Shown here piece by piece: positions 23,928 through 31,859 of a stretch of 64,000 nucleotides of DNA. A program made the position numbers and the translations under genes. The DNA is from Chloroflexota bacterium. GTDB lineage: Bacteria; Chloroflexota; Anaerolineae; Anaerolineales; Villigracilaceae. Position 1 is the first letter of the stretch; the number at the start of each line of letters is the position of its first letter. The DNA is taken from NCBI GenBank assembly GCA_021787595.1, contig JAJYLQ010000006.1, positions 74,408 through 138,407 of the forward strand, in the 5' to 3' direction. The notes beneath the pieces were generated by a model, which had not been told where the DNA came from, made no database searches, and worked only from the letters and a program-made list of their open reading frames with translations.

Positions 23928-25070
23928 TTATGCTTTTTCCAATGCCTGATCAATATCTTTCAACAAATCATTTTTGTTTTCGATACCGACCGAAAGCCGG
24001 ACGAGTCCCGCGTCAACCGCGATCTGCGAACCAGCTGTGGATAGATGCGTCATCGCCGCAGGAACTTCGATCAGCGATTCGACGCCGCCGAGCGATTCAG
24101 CCAGCGTAAATAATTTCGTCGCTCCCGCAACTGTGACCGCCGCGTCACGGCCATCTTTCATGATGAATGAGATCATCCCGCCGCCGTTGCGCATCTGCTT
24201 TTTGGCAACTGATAACTGCGGGTGGCCGCGATGGAATGGATACATGACCCGGCTTACTTTTGGATGACCCGCTAAAAAATCTGCGAGCGAGGCGGCGTTA
24301 TCAGCGTGGCGATCCATCCGCAGCGGAAGCGTCTTGATGCCGCGCAGGACGAGGAAACAATCCATCGGTCCCGGCACCGCGCCGACTGCATTTTGCAGGA
24401 AGGCCAATTTGTCAAAAATGTCTTTGTCTTTTACAACAACCGCGCCGCCGACCACATCGGAATGTCCGCCCAAATATTTTGTTGTCGAATGGACGACGAT
24501 GTCCGCGCCGAGTTGAAGCGGGTTTTGCAAATAGGGTGTCGCGAATGTATTATCCACAACAAGCAGCGGATGACTGGAATGCGCGTGGATGATTTCAGCC
24601 GCCGCTTGAATATCTGTTACCGATAACATCGGGTTGGTCGGCGTCTCGAGCCAGACGAGACGCGTTTGCGGCGTGAGCGAATCGGCCACCACTTCCGGGT
24701 CGGTTGTGTCAACAAAATCGAAACTCAACCCATAGCGCCGAAGAACTTTATCGAATAAACGAAATGTGCCGCCATACACATCGCTGCCTGCCAGCACGTG
24801 CGCGCCGCCGTCCACGAGTCGAAGGACGGTATCGGTGGCGGCCATGCCCGATGAAAACGCGAGGCCGTATTCTCCGCCTTCGAGCGCGGCGAGGCAGTTT
24901 TCCAGCGCGAGCCGCGTTGGATTTTTGGTGCGCGAATATTCGTATCCCTGACGCGGCTTTCCAACCTCATCCTGCGCGAATGTCGAAGTTTGATAAATCG
25001 GCGTCATCACCGCGCCGTTGTTCGGATCAGGTTCTTGTCCTGCATGAATAGCAAGGGTTTCGAATTCCAT
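23928..25070 (-). CDS. Cystathionine gamma-synthase / gamma-lyase type PLP enzyme
   Basis: 380 residues, the normal length of the Cys/Met metabolism PLP family. The lysine that binds PLP is in STTKYLGGHSDV; other motifs are YEYSRTKNPTR, FSSGMAATDTV, LVWLETPTNP and the C-terminal SLGGVESLIE. It either joins an O-acyl homoserine with cysteine (MetB) or cleaves cystathionine (MccB); the features do not separate these. AGGAGA precedes the ATG at 25070, and a TATAAT box lies at 25118-25123. No other methionine gene is adjacent. Confidence 0.93.
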   Translation of the reverse strand: MEFETLAIHAGQEPDPNNGAVMTPIYQTSTFAQDEVGKPRQGYEYSRTKNPTRLALENCLAALEGGEYGLAFSSGMAATDTVLRLVDGGAHVLAGSDVYGGTFRLFDKVLRRYGLSFDFVDTTDPEVVADSLTPQTRLVWLETPTNPMLSVTDIQAAAEIIHAHSSHPLLVVDNTFATPYLQNPLQLGADIVVHSTTKYLGGHSDVVGGAVVVKDKDIFDKLAFLQNAVGAVPGPMDCFLVLRGIKTLPLRMDRHADNAASLADFLAGHPKVSRVMYPFHRGHPQLSVAKKQMRNGGGMISFIMKDGRDAAVTVAGATKLFTLAESLGGVESLIEVPAAMTHLSTAGSQIAVDAGLVRLSVGIENKNDLLKDIDQALEKA

Positions 25071-25117
25071 TGGTTCTCCTCTTGTCCGAGTTGATGACAG
25101 CATAACCTGTCCATTCG

Positions 25118-25123
25118 ATTATA
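25118..25123 (-). promoter_or_regulatory. -10 box (TATAAT) for the cystathionine gamma-synthase gene
   Basis: TGTATAAT on the minus strand, 47 bases before the ATG, giving a leader of about 40 bases with AGGAGA. Confidence 0.5.
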
Positions 25124-25317
25124 CAGGATGTGCGCGCACATTTTTAGTATTACTCCGCGAAGACCATATCCACCGCGAAGATTTTGTAACGCGATATTTA
25201 TATCGCCTTTGGCTACGGAATAAAGGTATGATCTATTGTTCTCATAACATCTTGCATTTTTCATTTATGGTTGTTTTGATGAATCTATACTTTGCACGGT
25301 CATAAATTGCGGTTTTC

Positions 25318-25445
25318 TGCCGCCCGGCTCGCGGAGATAAATCTCCTGCTCAGCACATGGAAGTCCCTGCGGACTGGAGCTCAATCAGTCGGTTTTAGCC
25401 GACTTTCATGGACTGAGGCAGGATTTCAATCCGCCGAAACCCGTT
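25318..25445. repeat. Multi-hairpin repeat element
   Basis: A run of short palindromes: GGAGATAAATCTCC, AGTCCCTGCGGACT, AGTCGGTTTTAGCCGACT and GGATTTCAATCC. The order resembles composite intergenic repeats seen in other Chloroflexota and cyanobacteria (from general knowledge, not checked). Confidence 0.6.
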
Positions 25446-25527
25446 GAACAAAAACGCAATTTGTGGCCGCATGAGGTATATATTACGGAACGGTATTCTG
25501 TTGCAAAGATCACTTTAGGTTTTTTGA

Positions 25528-25665
25528 TGTCATTGCGAGCGAGTGGCGCTTAAGGCGCCACGAGCACGGCAATCTCCTGCTTGCAGGTTAGTCAAGATAT
25601 CTTTATGAGACTGCCGCGCTGAAAGAACGCAGTGCAGGCGACCCCTGCGGTCGCTCAGAATGACA
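25528..25665. repeat. Short inverted-repeat element beginning TGTCATTGCGAG (copy 2)
   Basis: Ends TGTCATTGCGAG and CTCAGAATGACA; inside, GTGGCGCTTAAGGCGCCAC is a palindrome. Same family as 15364-15451 and 45370-45469. Confidence 0.75.
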
Positions 25666-25740
25666 TGTTCGCAACGGAGCATGAAATGGCTATGAAAATT
25701 CGAGTATGATTGCACATTGTTTAATTCAGGAGAGAGAACC

Positions 25741-26595
25741 ATGCAAAATTCAAATCCTTCATTGCTTGCAGTATTGGCACATCCCGATGACGAATCATTT
25801 GGTTTGGGCGGTACGCTGGCTCTTTATGCCAAACAAGGTTGCAACGTTTATCTGGTCTGCGCCACGCGCGGCGAAGTCGGCACGGTGGACCCGGAATTCA
25901 TGAACGGCTTTGATTCGATTGCCGAATTGCGCGAGTCCGAATTGCGATGCGCGGCGCAGCATCTCGGCCTCCAAGATGTTTTCTTCCTCGATTACCGCGA
26001 TTCGGGCATGCCCGGCACGGAGGAAAATAAACATCCCGACGCGCAGATCAATCATCCGGTTGAAGAAGTTGCGGGACGCGTTGTGAAATACATCCGTGAA
26101 TTGAAGCCGGATATTGTTCTGACCTTCGATCCGATTGGCGGATACCGGCATCCGGATCACATCCATATCCATCAGGCGACGGTGCTGGCTTTCGAAAAAG
26201 CGGACGACGCTTCTTTCCACCCCGAAATCGGATCGCCGGTCAAACCGCGTGCGCTTTACTTCCAGGTTTTTCCCCACCAATTTCTGCGGATCATGACGCG
26301 CATCATGCCGCTCTTTGGCGCGGACCCGCGCAAGTTTGGACGCAACAAGGATATTGATCTCAAGGCTTTGGTCGAGTTCGATTTCCCGGTGCATGTGAAA
26401 GTCAATATCGGACCGGTATCACAGGTCAAGGCCGAAGCGGGGGCATGTCACGCCTCCCAGGGCGGAATCCAGATGCAGCGCGGCGTCATGGGATTCGTCA
26501 CGCGGCTGATGGGCGAACACGAAGATTACATGCGCGCCTACCCGCCGGTCGACGGAAATTCTCGCGTGGCGAAAGATTTGTTCGATGGAATCTAA
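25741..26595 (+). CDS. PIG-L family deacetylase (zinc-dependent)
   Basis: 284 residues. The zinc motif AHPDDE is at residues about 12-17, with the third ligand in HPDHIHIH; GGTLALYA and CATRGEVG complete the N-terminal Rossmann-like core. Members remove N-acetyl groups from GlcNAc conjugates, for example in mycothiol or bacillithiol synthesis. The length and the HP(D)DE core suit an MshB/BshB-like enzyme, but no partner gene is beside it. GGAGAG precedes the ATG at 25741. The stop lies directly at the border of a 171-base repeat. Confidence 0.9.
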   Translation: MQNSNPSLLAVLAHPDDESFGLGGTLALYAKQGCNVYLVCATRGEVGTVDPEFMNGFDSIAELRESELRCAAQHLGLQDVFFLDYRDSGMPGTEENKHPDAQINHPVEEVAGRVVKYIRELKPDIVLTFDPIGGYRHPDHIHIHQATVLAFEKADDASFHPEIGSPVKPRALYFQVFPHQFLRIMTRIMPLFGADPRKFGRNKDIDLKALVEFDFPVHVKVNIGPVSQVKAEAGACHASQGGIQMQRGVMGFVTRLMGEHEDYMRAYPPVDGNSRVAKDLFDGI

Positions 26596-26596
26596 C

Positions 26597-26767
26597 ATTA
26601 CAGCGCAAAGTTAGAGCATTGAGGGTTCTGCTCATGGCTTTTCTACCGTTTTCGCCCTCATCCCCACCCCTTCCCCCGAATGGGGAAGGGAGTCTCCTCT
26701 CCCTTTGGGAGAGGGAAAGGGTGAGGGAGAATTGGCAGGGAACGATTGCTCGACCTTGCGCTGTAAT
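26597..26767. repeat. 171-base element with terminal inverted repeats (copy 1)
   Basis: Ends ATTACAGCGCAAAGT and, inverted, ATTACAGCGCAAGGT. The interior has two GC-rich hairpins: CCCTTCCCC/GGGGAAGGG and CTCTCCC/GGGAGAG. A copy of the same length and almost the same sequence is at 48106-48276. It begins two bases after the PIG-L stop. Confidence 0.9.
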
Positions 26768-26775
26768 ACTAAACC

Positions 26776-26804
26776 TTGTCAAAATAGAAAACTTGTTCTA
26801 TAAT
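26776..26804 (+). promoter_or_regulatory. Promoter of the VOC / YdeI / SnoaL genes
   Basis: TTGTCA (26776-26781), 17-base spacer, TATAAT (26799-26804). This is one of the two best promoter matches in the window. The ATG is 37 bases downstream with AAAGGAG. Confidence 0.75.
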
Positions 26805-26841
26805 TCGGTTATCAATAACCAACTTAGAAAAGGAGAGTAGT

Positions 26842-27195
26842 ATGACTAAAAGAAATGTCGTCCACATTGAAATTCCAACGCGCAACCACGAAGAGTCCAT
26901 CAAGTTTTATCAGGAGCTTTTTGGATGGAAGATGGAGCACTTCCCCGATATGCACTACACCACGTGGGAAGCCGATGAACATCCGGGCGGCGGCTTCAGT
27001 GAAGCCAACCCCGGCGAAATATTGATTCATATCAACAGTGACGATATCGAAGCCGATTTGAAGAAAGCCAAGTCACTGGGCGCAACCATCGTCCGTGAGA
27101 AAACGGACATTCCAGGCATTGGCTGGTGGGGCGTGTTCAAAGACCCGACCGGAAATCAGATCGCACTTTACACAGCTTTGCGCTCCGGGAGCTAA
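26842..27195 (+). CDS. VOC (glyoxalase/bleomycin-resistance fold) family protein
   Basis: 117 residues forming one VOC half-pair: VVHIEIPTRNHEESIKFYQ, FGWKM, ILIHINSDD, and FKDPTGNQIALY, where H, E and the later residues would bind a metal in a dimer. Members act on small thiol adducts, dioxygenase substrates or bind antibiotics. The precise substrate is unknown. First gene of a three-gene run with its own promoter (26776-26804). Confidence 0.88.
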   Translation: MTKRNVVHIEIPTRNHEESIKFYQELFGWKMEHFPDMHYTTWEADEHPGGGFSEANPGEILIHINSDDIEADLKKAKSLGATIVREKTDIPGIGWWGVFKDPTGNQIALYTALRSGS

Positions 27196-27207
27196 AAGGA
27201 ATGCCGT

Positions 27208-27438
27208 ATGCCGTTAAGTCGTCCAATCCATCCCATGCCTGATTTCATTTTGGATGCGCTGATCGAGCGTCGTCTGATGGATGCTTATCGTGCGCGTCCG
27301 CGTTATCAGCAGAATGATTACATTGGCTGGATCACACGCGCCAGGCGGGAAACGACGCGGCAGAAGCGTTTGACTCAAATGTTGGATGAACTCAAAAGCG
27401 GCGGCAAATACATGAAGATGGATTACCGCCCGACATGA
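27208..27438 (+). CDS. YdeI/OmpD-associated-like short protein
   Basis: 76 residues. The phrase RPRYQQNDYIGWITRARRE followed by RQKRLTQMLDEL matches the C-terminal helical part of the YdeI/OmpD-associated (bacteriocin-protection) family, without the N-terminal domain. It may be a natural short form. Its stop overlaps a possible start of the next gene (ATGA). Confidence 0.7.
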   Translation: MPLSRPIHPMPDFILDALIERRLMDAYRARPRYQQNDYIGWITRARRETTRQKRLTQMLDELKSGGKYMKMDYRPT

Positions 27439-27458
27439 AGCAGAAAGGTGAGATGAGT

Positions 27459-27824
27459 ATGTCCACAAACGATCTCGTTCAGAGATACTACGACAGCCTT
27501 TCCCAAAAGAATGATGTGTGGCAGGAGCTTTATAGCGATGATGCAGTCTTTTCGGATGCATCTCAAACTTTAAACGCAAAAGGGAAGGCCGCGGTCATTC
27601 AGTCCTTTATTCCCTTTCTGAAAGGCGTTGATAAGGTAAAGGTCAAGCAAATGATCACCGAAGGCGACGATGTATGCGCGATAATCAGCTACGATTATAT
27701 AAATCCTAAAGGCGCAAAGATGAACCAGGATGTCGCTGAAGTTTGGAGGCTCAAAAGTGGAAAGCTGGCGAAGCTCACCATTTACTTTGACCTAATCGCT
27801 TACAGGGATTTCATGCGCGGCTAG
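27459..27824 (+). CDS. SnoaL/NTF2-like protein
   Basis: 121 residues with the cone-shaped NTF2-like layout: an N-terminal helix LVQRYYDSLSQKND, then VFSDASQTLNAKG, and strands ending AEVWRLKSGKLAKLTIYFD. The family covers ketosteroid-isomerase-like enzymes and small ligand-binding proteins; the active residues cannot be assigned. ATGs at 27435 (overlapping the preceding stop), 27453 and 27459 are all in frame; GGTGAG is best placed for 27459. A terminator follows. Confidence 0.75.
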   Translation: MSTNDLVQRYYDSLSQKNDVWQELYSDDAVFSDASQTLNAKGKAAVIQSFIPFLKGVDKVKVKQMITEGDDVCAIISYDYINPKGAKMNQDVAEVWRLKSGKLAKLTIYFDLIAYRDFMRG

Positions 27825-27878
27825 AACAGTAGCGCAAAGATATTGCCTGGATAACTTGCGCGCGACGATGCATATAAT

Positions 27879-27920
27879 GAAGGCGACCGAATTTCTGGTC
27901 GCCTTCATTTCACTTTTTCT
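27879..27920 (+). terminator. Rho-independent terminator after the SnoaL-like gene
   Basis: Perfect 10-base stem GAAGGCGACC / GGTCGCCTTC, then ATTTCACTTTTTCTT. The tail overlaps the end of the convergent phosphatase gene. Confidence 0.85.
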
Positions 27921-28539
27921 TCCTGCCGAAACTCAATTCAAACGGCGGACGCCGATTCAGCCACATCAAATAGGCTCCGCTTTCATGGACAGCCAGCAGC
28001 GTGACAGAACCCGTGTCGCATCCGAGCCGCTGAAAATGATCGAGCGGCAGGCCGAGATAATGTGCCACGGCCAGTTTGATCGGATCAGAATGAAAAACGC
28101 AGGCGATGAGATCGCGCGGTTTGTGCGCGGCGCAGATTTTATCGAGCGCGGCGACGATGCGCGTCTGGCATTCGTAGAATGTTTCGCCTTCGGGGAATTG
28201 TGCGCGCGACGGCGCTTGCTGGACGACTTTCCATTGCTTGTTCAAATTCAGGGCTTTGAGCGAACGTCCCTGCCACTTGCCGACATTCGTTTCCATCAGA
28301 CCCGGTTCCTGGATCACGTTTAATCCGCGCACCGCGGCAATCGGCGCGGCGGTCTCCATGGCGCGTTCCAACGGACTCGAATACATCGCTTTGAGTGGAA
28401 CTTCTTTGAGAGCGTTGGCCAAAGCCTGCGCCTGCTTCTGCCCGCGTTCGTTCAAGTGGACATTCGGCAACTGCCCGGCCAGTTTGCCTTTTTTCGTGAA
28501 ATCGTTCTCGCCGTGACGGATGAGCAATAGAAGTGGCAT
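27910..28539 (-). CDS. Histidine phosphatase family protein (phosphoglycerate-mutase-like)
   Basis: 209 residues. The catalytic motif LLIRHGEND is at the start; SSPLERAMETA carries the arginine that binds phosphate, and the second histidine lies in FHSDPIK. HLNERGQKQAQAL is the usual spacer helix. Substrates range from phosphosugars to cobalamin intermediates and are not determined here. The C-terminus ends in GRKKK. It is convergent with the SnoaL-like gene. Confidence 0.9.
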   Translation of the reverse strand: MPLLLLIRHGENDFTKKGKLAGQLPNVHLNERGQKQAQALANALKEVPLKAMYSSPLERAMETAAPIAAVRGLNVIQEPGLMETNVGKWQGRSLKALNLNKQWKVVQQAPSRAQFPEGETFYECQTRIVAALDKICAAHKPRDLIACVFHSDPIKLAVAHYLGLPLDHFQRLGCDTGSVTLLAVHESGAYLMWLNRRPPFELSFGRKKK

Positions 28540-28544
28540 GTTTA

Positions 28545-28620
28545 AAAGTTGAAATGTTTGAAAGTTGCCAAGTTGGAATGTTCAATGTTAAACCTGCAAA
28601 CTTTCCAACTTGCGAACATG
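28545..28620. repeat. Imperfect palindrome between phosphatase and rarA
   Basis: CAAGTTGGAA and TTCCAACTTG are perfect inverted arms, embedded in weaker repeats of AAAGTTG and GTTTGAAAG. It fills the gap of about 80 bases between two minus-strand genes. Confidence 0.55.
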
Positions 28621-28622
28621 AA

Positions 28623-30029
28623 TTACCTTATCTTTCTCTTCATCTCTTGAATTTTCTCTTCGCTCAAATCAGGGATACTCTCAACCTTTGTAATTCCCAA
28701 TGCTTTGCGCTGGGCCTCGCGCCACATTTCCAGCCGCGCGGCGACTTGCGTCTCGTAGCCTTCGCCTGAAGGTTTGTAGAAATACGTTCCCAGTAATCGT
28801 TTCGGCAAATATTGCTGCGGGATGAAATGTCCCTCGAACTCGTGCGGATAAACGTAATCCTTGCCGTGTCCCATCGCGGCGGCATCGCGGTTGCCGTCCA
28901 TCAAATGGCGCGGCACGGAAACCTGTCCCTCCTCTTCCAGTTTTTGCATGGCTTTGAAATACGCTCCCGCGCTATTCGATTTGGGCGCGGTGGCAAGATA
29001 TAACGTTGCTTCGACGATGGGATAAACGCCTTCGGGCAGTCCAATAAAATCAAAGGCTTGCGCGGCTGAGGACACGACGACGATTCCCATCGGGTCGGCG
29101 AGGCCGATATCTTCGCCAGCCAAGATAATCAATCGCCGCAGGATAAAGCGCGGATCTTCACCCGCATACAACATTTTCGCCAGCCAATACAAAGCCGCGT
29201 CCGGGTCGGAGCCGCGGACGGATTTTATGAACGCGCTGATCGTGTCGTAGTGCGCGTCGCCGTCTTTATCGTAAAGCACCGCGCGACGCTGAATCGATTC
29301 TTGTGTGACATCCAGTGTGATGTGAACAGCGCCCTTCGCGTCTGGAGACGTGGACTCCACCGCGAGTTCGATTGCGTTCAACGCGTTGCGCGCGTCGCCG
29401 CCGGCAACCTCGATTAGATGGGCGCGCGCTTCCGGGTCCAGAACGATGCGCTTGTTTCCGTAGCCGCGTTCCTTGTCCGCCAGCGCGCGGTCAATCAAAA
29501 TTCCCGTCTCTTCCTGGTTCAAATTTCGCAATTGAAAAACGCGCGAGCGCGAGATCAAGGCGCCGATGACTTCGAAATACGGATTCTCGGTCGTCGCGCC
29601 GATGAAGGTCACGGTCCCATTCTCGACGTGGGGCAGGAGCGCGTCCTGCTGGGCTTTGTTCCAGCGATGGACTTCGTCCACAAAAAGAATCGTGCGCTCG
29701 TTGCGCAATCGTCGGCGCTCGAGCGTTTCTTCGATGATCGCTTTCAGTTCCGCTTTGCCCGCCAGGATAGCCGAGATGGTCACGAAGCGACTCTTGGTTG
29801 TGTTGGCGATAACCTGTGCCAAAGTGGTCTTGCCGGTTCCAGGCGGCCCCCACAAAATGATGGATGAAAAGAGACGATCTGCTTCGATGGCGCGGCGCAG
29901 AAGTTTTCCTTCGCCTACGATGTGTTCCTGGCCAATATATTCGTCCAACGTGCGCGGGCGCATGCGCGCCGCGAGCGGTGCCTCAGACTTCATTCGTTCC
30001 TGCATAGCGTGATCGAAGAGATCAGACAT
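28623..30029 (-). CDS. rarA: Replication-associated recombination protein A (RarA/MgsA AAA+ ATPase)
   Basis: 468 residues. Walker A GPPGTGKT, Walker B ILFVDEVHR, sensor 1 IGATTENP, arginine finger region SRSRVF and the C-terminal tetramerisation domain with HLMDGNRDAAAMGHGKDY (in parts). RarA opens DNA ends at stalled forks and works with SSB and the clamp loader. The start codon lies six bases after a TATAAT box, so the mRNA is probably leaderless. Confidence 0.95.
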   Translation of the reverse strand: MSDLFDHAMQERMKSEAPLAARMRPRTLDEYIGQEHIVGEGKLLRRAIEADRLFSSIILWGPPGTGKTTLAQVIANTTKSRFVTISAILAGKAELKAIIEETLERRRLRNERTILFVDEVHRWNKAQQDALLPHVENGTVTFIGATTENPYFEVIGALISRSRVFQLRNLNQEETGILIDRALADKERGYGNKRIVLDPEARAHLIEVAGGDARNALNAIELAVESTSPDAKGAVHITLDVTQESIQRRAVLYDKDGDAHYDTISAFIKSVRGSDPDAALYWLAKMLYAGEDPRFILRRLIILAGEDIGLADPMGIVVVSSAAQAFDFIGLPEGVYPIVEATLYLATAPKSNSAGAYFKAMQKLEEEGQVSVPRHLMDGNRDAAAMGHGKDYVYPHEFEGHFIPQQYLPKRLLGTYFYKPSGEGYETQVAARLEMWREAQRKALGITKVESIPDLSEEKIQEMKRKIR

Positions 30030-30035
30030 GACGTG

Positions 30036-30041
30036 ATTATA
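30036..30041 (-). promoter_or_regulatory. -10 box (TATAAT) of rarA, apparently leaderless
   Basis: TATAAT on the minus strand ends six bases before the rarA ATG (30029). It directly follows the terminator of the STAS gene. Confidence 0.6.
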
Positions 30042-30067
30042 GCAAAAGACCGCCGTCTGGCGGTCTT
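30042..30067 (-). terminator. Rho-independent terminator of the STAS gene
   Basis: On the minus strand: AAGACCGCC, loop AGAC, GGCGGTCTT, then TTGC. A perfect 9-base stem. Confidence 0.75.
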
Positions 30068-30089
30068 CAAAAGTCGAGCTGAGTTCTGT

Positions 30090-30488
30090 TTAGAATGAGG
30101 AAAGCGCTTTCTGGTAATCCGTGAAGGCTTCGAGGAACATATCGAAGCCTGCCGTTTCAAAGCCGGTCCTGGTTGCCTCGGAGAGGTTCAGCAGTTTCAG
30201 GTGAGGCGACTTATATTTCCCTTCGTTGATGCGCTTCCGCATTTCCTCTTCACTGATATCCGCGTTGACGGCGCGGAGCCTGTTGAGGATTGCGCTCAAC
30301 GCGCGCAAGCCCGCACTGCTCATATAGGGTACGCCGGTAAGGTCAACAAGGATATAGCGCGCACCGCCTTCGATCAATTCTGCAGCTTTGGCCTCGAAAG
30401 CCGCGTGTGTGGCCGAATCGATATTGCCGGTTACTTCCATCACGGTAACCTGGACACGTCTATTTTCAGTCGAGATTTTTATTTCCAC
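30090..30488 (-). CDS. STAS-domain anti-sigma-factor antagonist
   Basis: 132 residues from the GTG at 30488, which has a perfect AAGGAG five bases upstream; the ATG at 30527 lacks any site and would add a basic extension. The STAS core is clear: VMEVTGNIDSATHAAFEAK, then ILVDLTGVPYMSSAGLRALSA with the serine that a kinase can phosphorylate. The insertion and tail after residue 85 (RAVNADISEEEMRKRINEG) are longer than usual. Such proteins bind anti-sigma kinases in partner-switching. No kinase or sigma factor gene is next to it. Confidence 0.88.
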   Translation of the reverse strand: MEIKISTENRRVQVTVMEVTGNIDSATHAAFEAKAAELIEGGARYILVDLTGVPYMSSAGLRALSAILNRLRAVNADISEEEMRKRINEGKYKSPHLKLLNLSEATRTGFETAGFDMFLEAFTDYQKALSSF

Positions 30489-30537
30489 TGGTTCTCCTTT
30501 AAAAAACAAGCGATGTTTCCGTTCCATTGTATTCTAT

Positions 30538-30674
30538 AACTGATGTTACGCAATCCAATCATTTTTTCATCTTATACACCCTCACCCCGGCCCTCTCCCG
30601 CGGGGAGAGGGGACTCCCTTCCCCTTTCGGGGGAAGGGTTGGGGGATGAGGGAGAAACTTGTGTAACATCAGTT
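30538..30674. repeat. 137-base element with 16-base terminal inverted repeats
   Basis: Ends AACTGATGTTACGCAA and TTGTGTAACATCAGTT are inverted with one mismatch. The interior holds CCCTCTCCC/GGGGAGAGG and CCCTTCCCC/GGGGGAAGGG hairpins, that is, the same GC-rich core as the 171-base elements but in the opposite orientation and with different ends. Confidence 0.85.
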
Positions 30675-30690
30675 AATAACACGGATTGAT

Positions 30691-31773
30691 CTATCCGACC
30701 GGCTGCGGCGCCGGAGGTGCCTGCGTGTTGTCTGTCGCGGATGCCGGCGCAAGCGCGGGGGCTGCCGTCGTTGCGGCGGGGGTTACACCTGAACCGCGCA
30801 TATTGACCAGTTTCTTCAACACATCGAACCAGAACGGCGCGCCCTGTGCGGCGGCCGCTCCGCTGAACAGGATGCCAAGCAATTTGCCAAACCACCCCCA
30901 AAGATCGTTCATGGCAGGCAGGTTAACGATCAGGTTGCATTGGTTTTGGGCCCAGAAATACGGATGAACGTTTTGGCCGGGCGTCCAACCGCACTGGATG
31001 GACGAATCCGTTACAGGCGCTGTGGACCAGCCGAACGGAACCGCCAGACTGTCGGCATAATCCTGCGGCGTAAGCAGCGTGGACAAAGCCTGCGTCGGCT
31101 GCGAACCGGAAACGGTCGTCGTTGCCTGGGCAATCAATGCCTGTCGAACCGTTGGCGCTTTCCAAAGCTGGGTGGTAATCTGCACCGTGTCAATGTTGAA
31201 GACCAGCGCAAGAATGATGCCCAAGCCAAATGCCCAGATGGTCGCGCTGCGTTTATACCATCCGGTGGCGCGGTCTTGCACGGAGTTGTACCAGTTCTCC
31301 ATGTTCGTCCGCGCTTGTGCGACGGATTGATCCAGACTCATTAATCCATTGGAAAGATGCGGAAACAGATGATCCATAATGCGGCCAAGCCCGGGGTTGG
31401 CCTGCTTCATATTCAAGATGCCTTGATTGATCTGGCCGAGGGAGGGCGTGTTCGCGCCAATCAGTTGTTGGCCTGCGGGTGCGCCTGCATTGACGAACAA
31501 GTCCATCATCACCGCGGCAAATGTCGAAGCGGGGATGTAGGAGGGTTTTCTATTCTTGCCGGGTTGAGTCAACGATTGGATCAGAGGGTGATTATAGAAA
31601 TCCTGCACGAGTTGGGGGTTTTGCAGCATGCTGAGGATGGCCTGCTCCAAATTTTTCGCCCGCCATGCCAGCGCACTGCTGATCCATTCCTGGATCTGGC
31701 TGACGGCGACGCTCAAGGTCAGCCAGGCGGCCACAAGGCCGATGGCAACTTCCAGTATTGCGTCCAGATTCAT
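30691..31773 (-). CDS. Multi-domain membrane protein of unknown function
   Basis: 360 residues. Helix 1 (about 8-30), a cytoplasmic or soluble region to about 170 (with SQIQEWISSALAWRAKNLEQ), helix 2 (about 178-200), a second soluble region with two cysteines (IQCGWTPGQN and QNQCNLIV), helix 3 (about 295-312), and an Ala/Pro/Thr-rich tail. The core phrase GWFGKLLGILFSGAAAAQGA looks conserved, but I cannot name a family. AAGGAGG precedes the ATG. Confidence 0.7.
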   Translation of the reverse strand: MNLDAILEVAIGLVAAWLTLSVAVSQIQEWISSALAWRAKNLEQAILSMLQNPQLVQDFYNHPLIQSLTQPGKNRKPSYIPASTFAAVMMDLFVNAGAPAGQQLIGANTPSLGQINQGILNMKQANPGLGRIMDHLFPHLSNGLMSLDQSVAQARTNMENWYNSVQDRATGWYKRSATIWAFGLGIILALVFNIDTVQITTQLWKAPTVRQALIAQATTTVSGSQPTQALSTLLTPQDYADSLAVPFGWSTAPVTDSSIQCGWTPGQNVHPYFWAQNQCNLIVNLPAMNDLWGWFGKLLGILFSGAAAAQGAPFWFDVLKKLVNMRGSGVTPAATTAAPALAPASATDNTQAPPAPQPVG

Positions 31774-31859
31774 AGCGTCCTCCTTCTGAGTTGTGAGTCA
31801 AGTATATTTGACTTTGGCAACAACGACAAGCACTTTGCGATGGCCAAAGCGAAGCTGTC

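Larger units (their letters stand above)
25071..25740. other. 670-base intergenic region made of repeats
   Basis: Between divergent genes. It contains the promoter of the minus-strand gene (25118), a multi-hairpin repeat (25318-25445), a TGTCATTGCGAG element (25528-25665), and a TATGAT box at 25705 that may drive the PIG-L gene. The stretch 25140-25310 shows no coding potential. Confidence 0.6.

Noticed and set aside
25795-26394. 199-codon minus-strand ORF
   Set aside because: Shadow of the PIG-L deacetylase gene.
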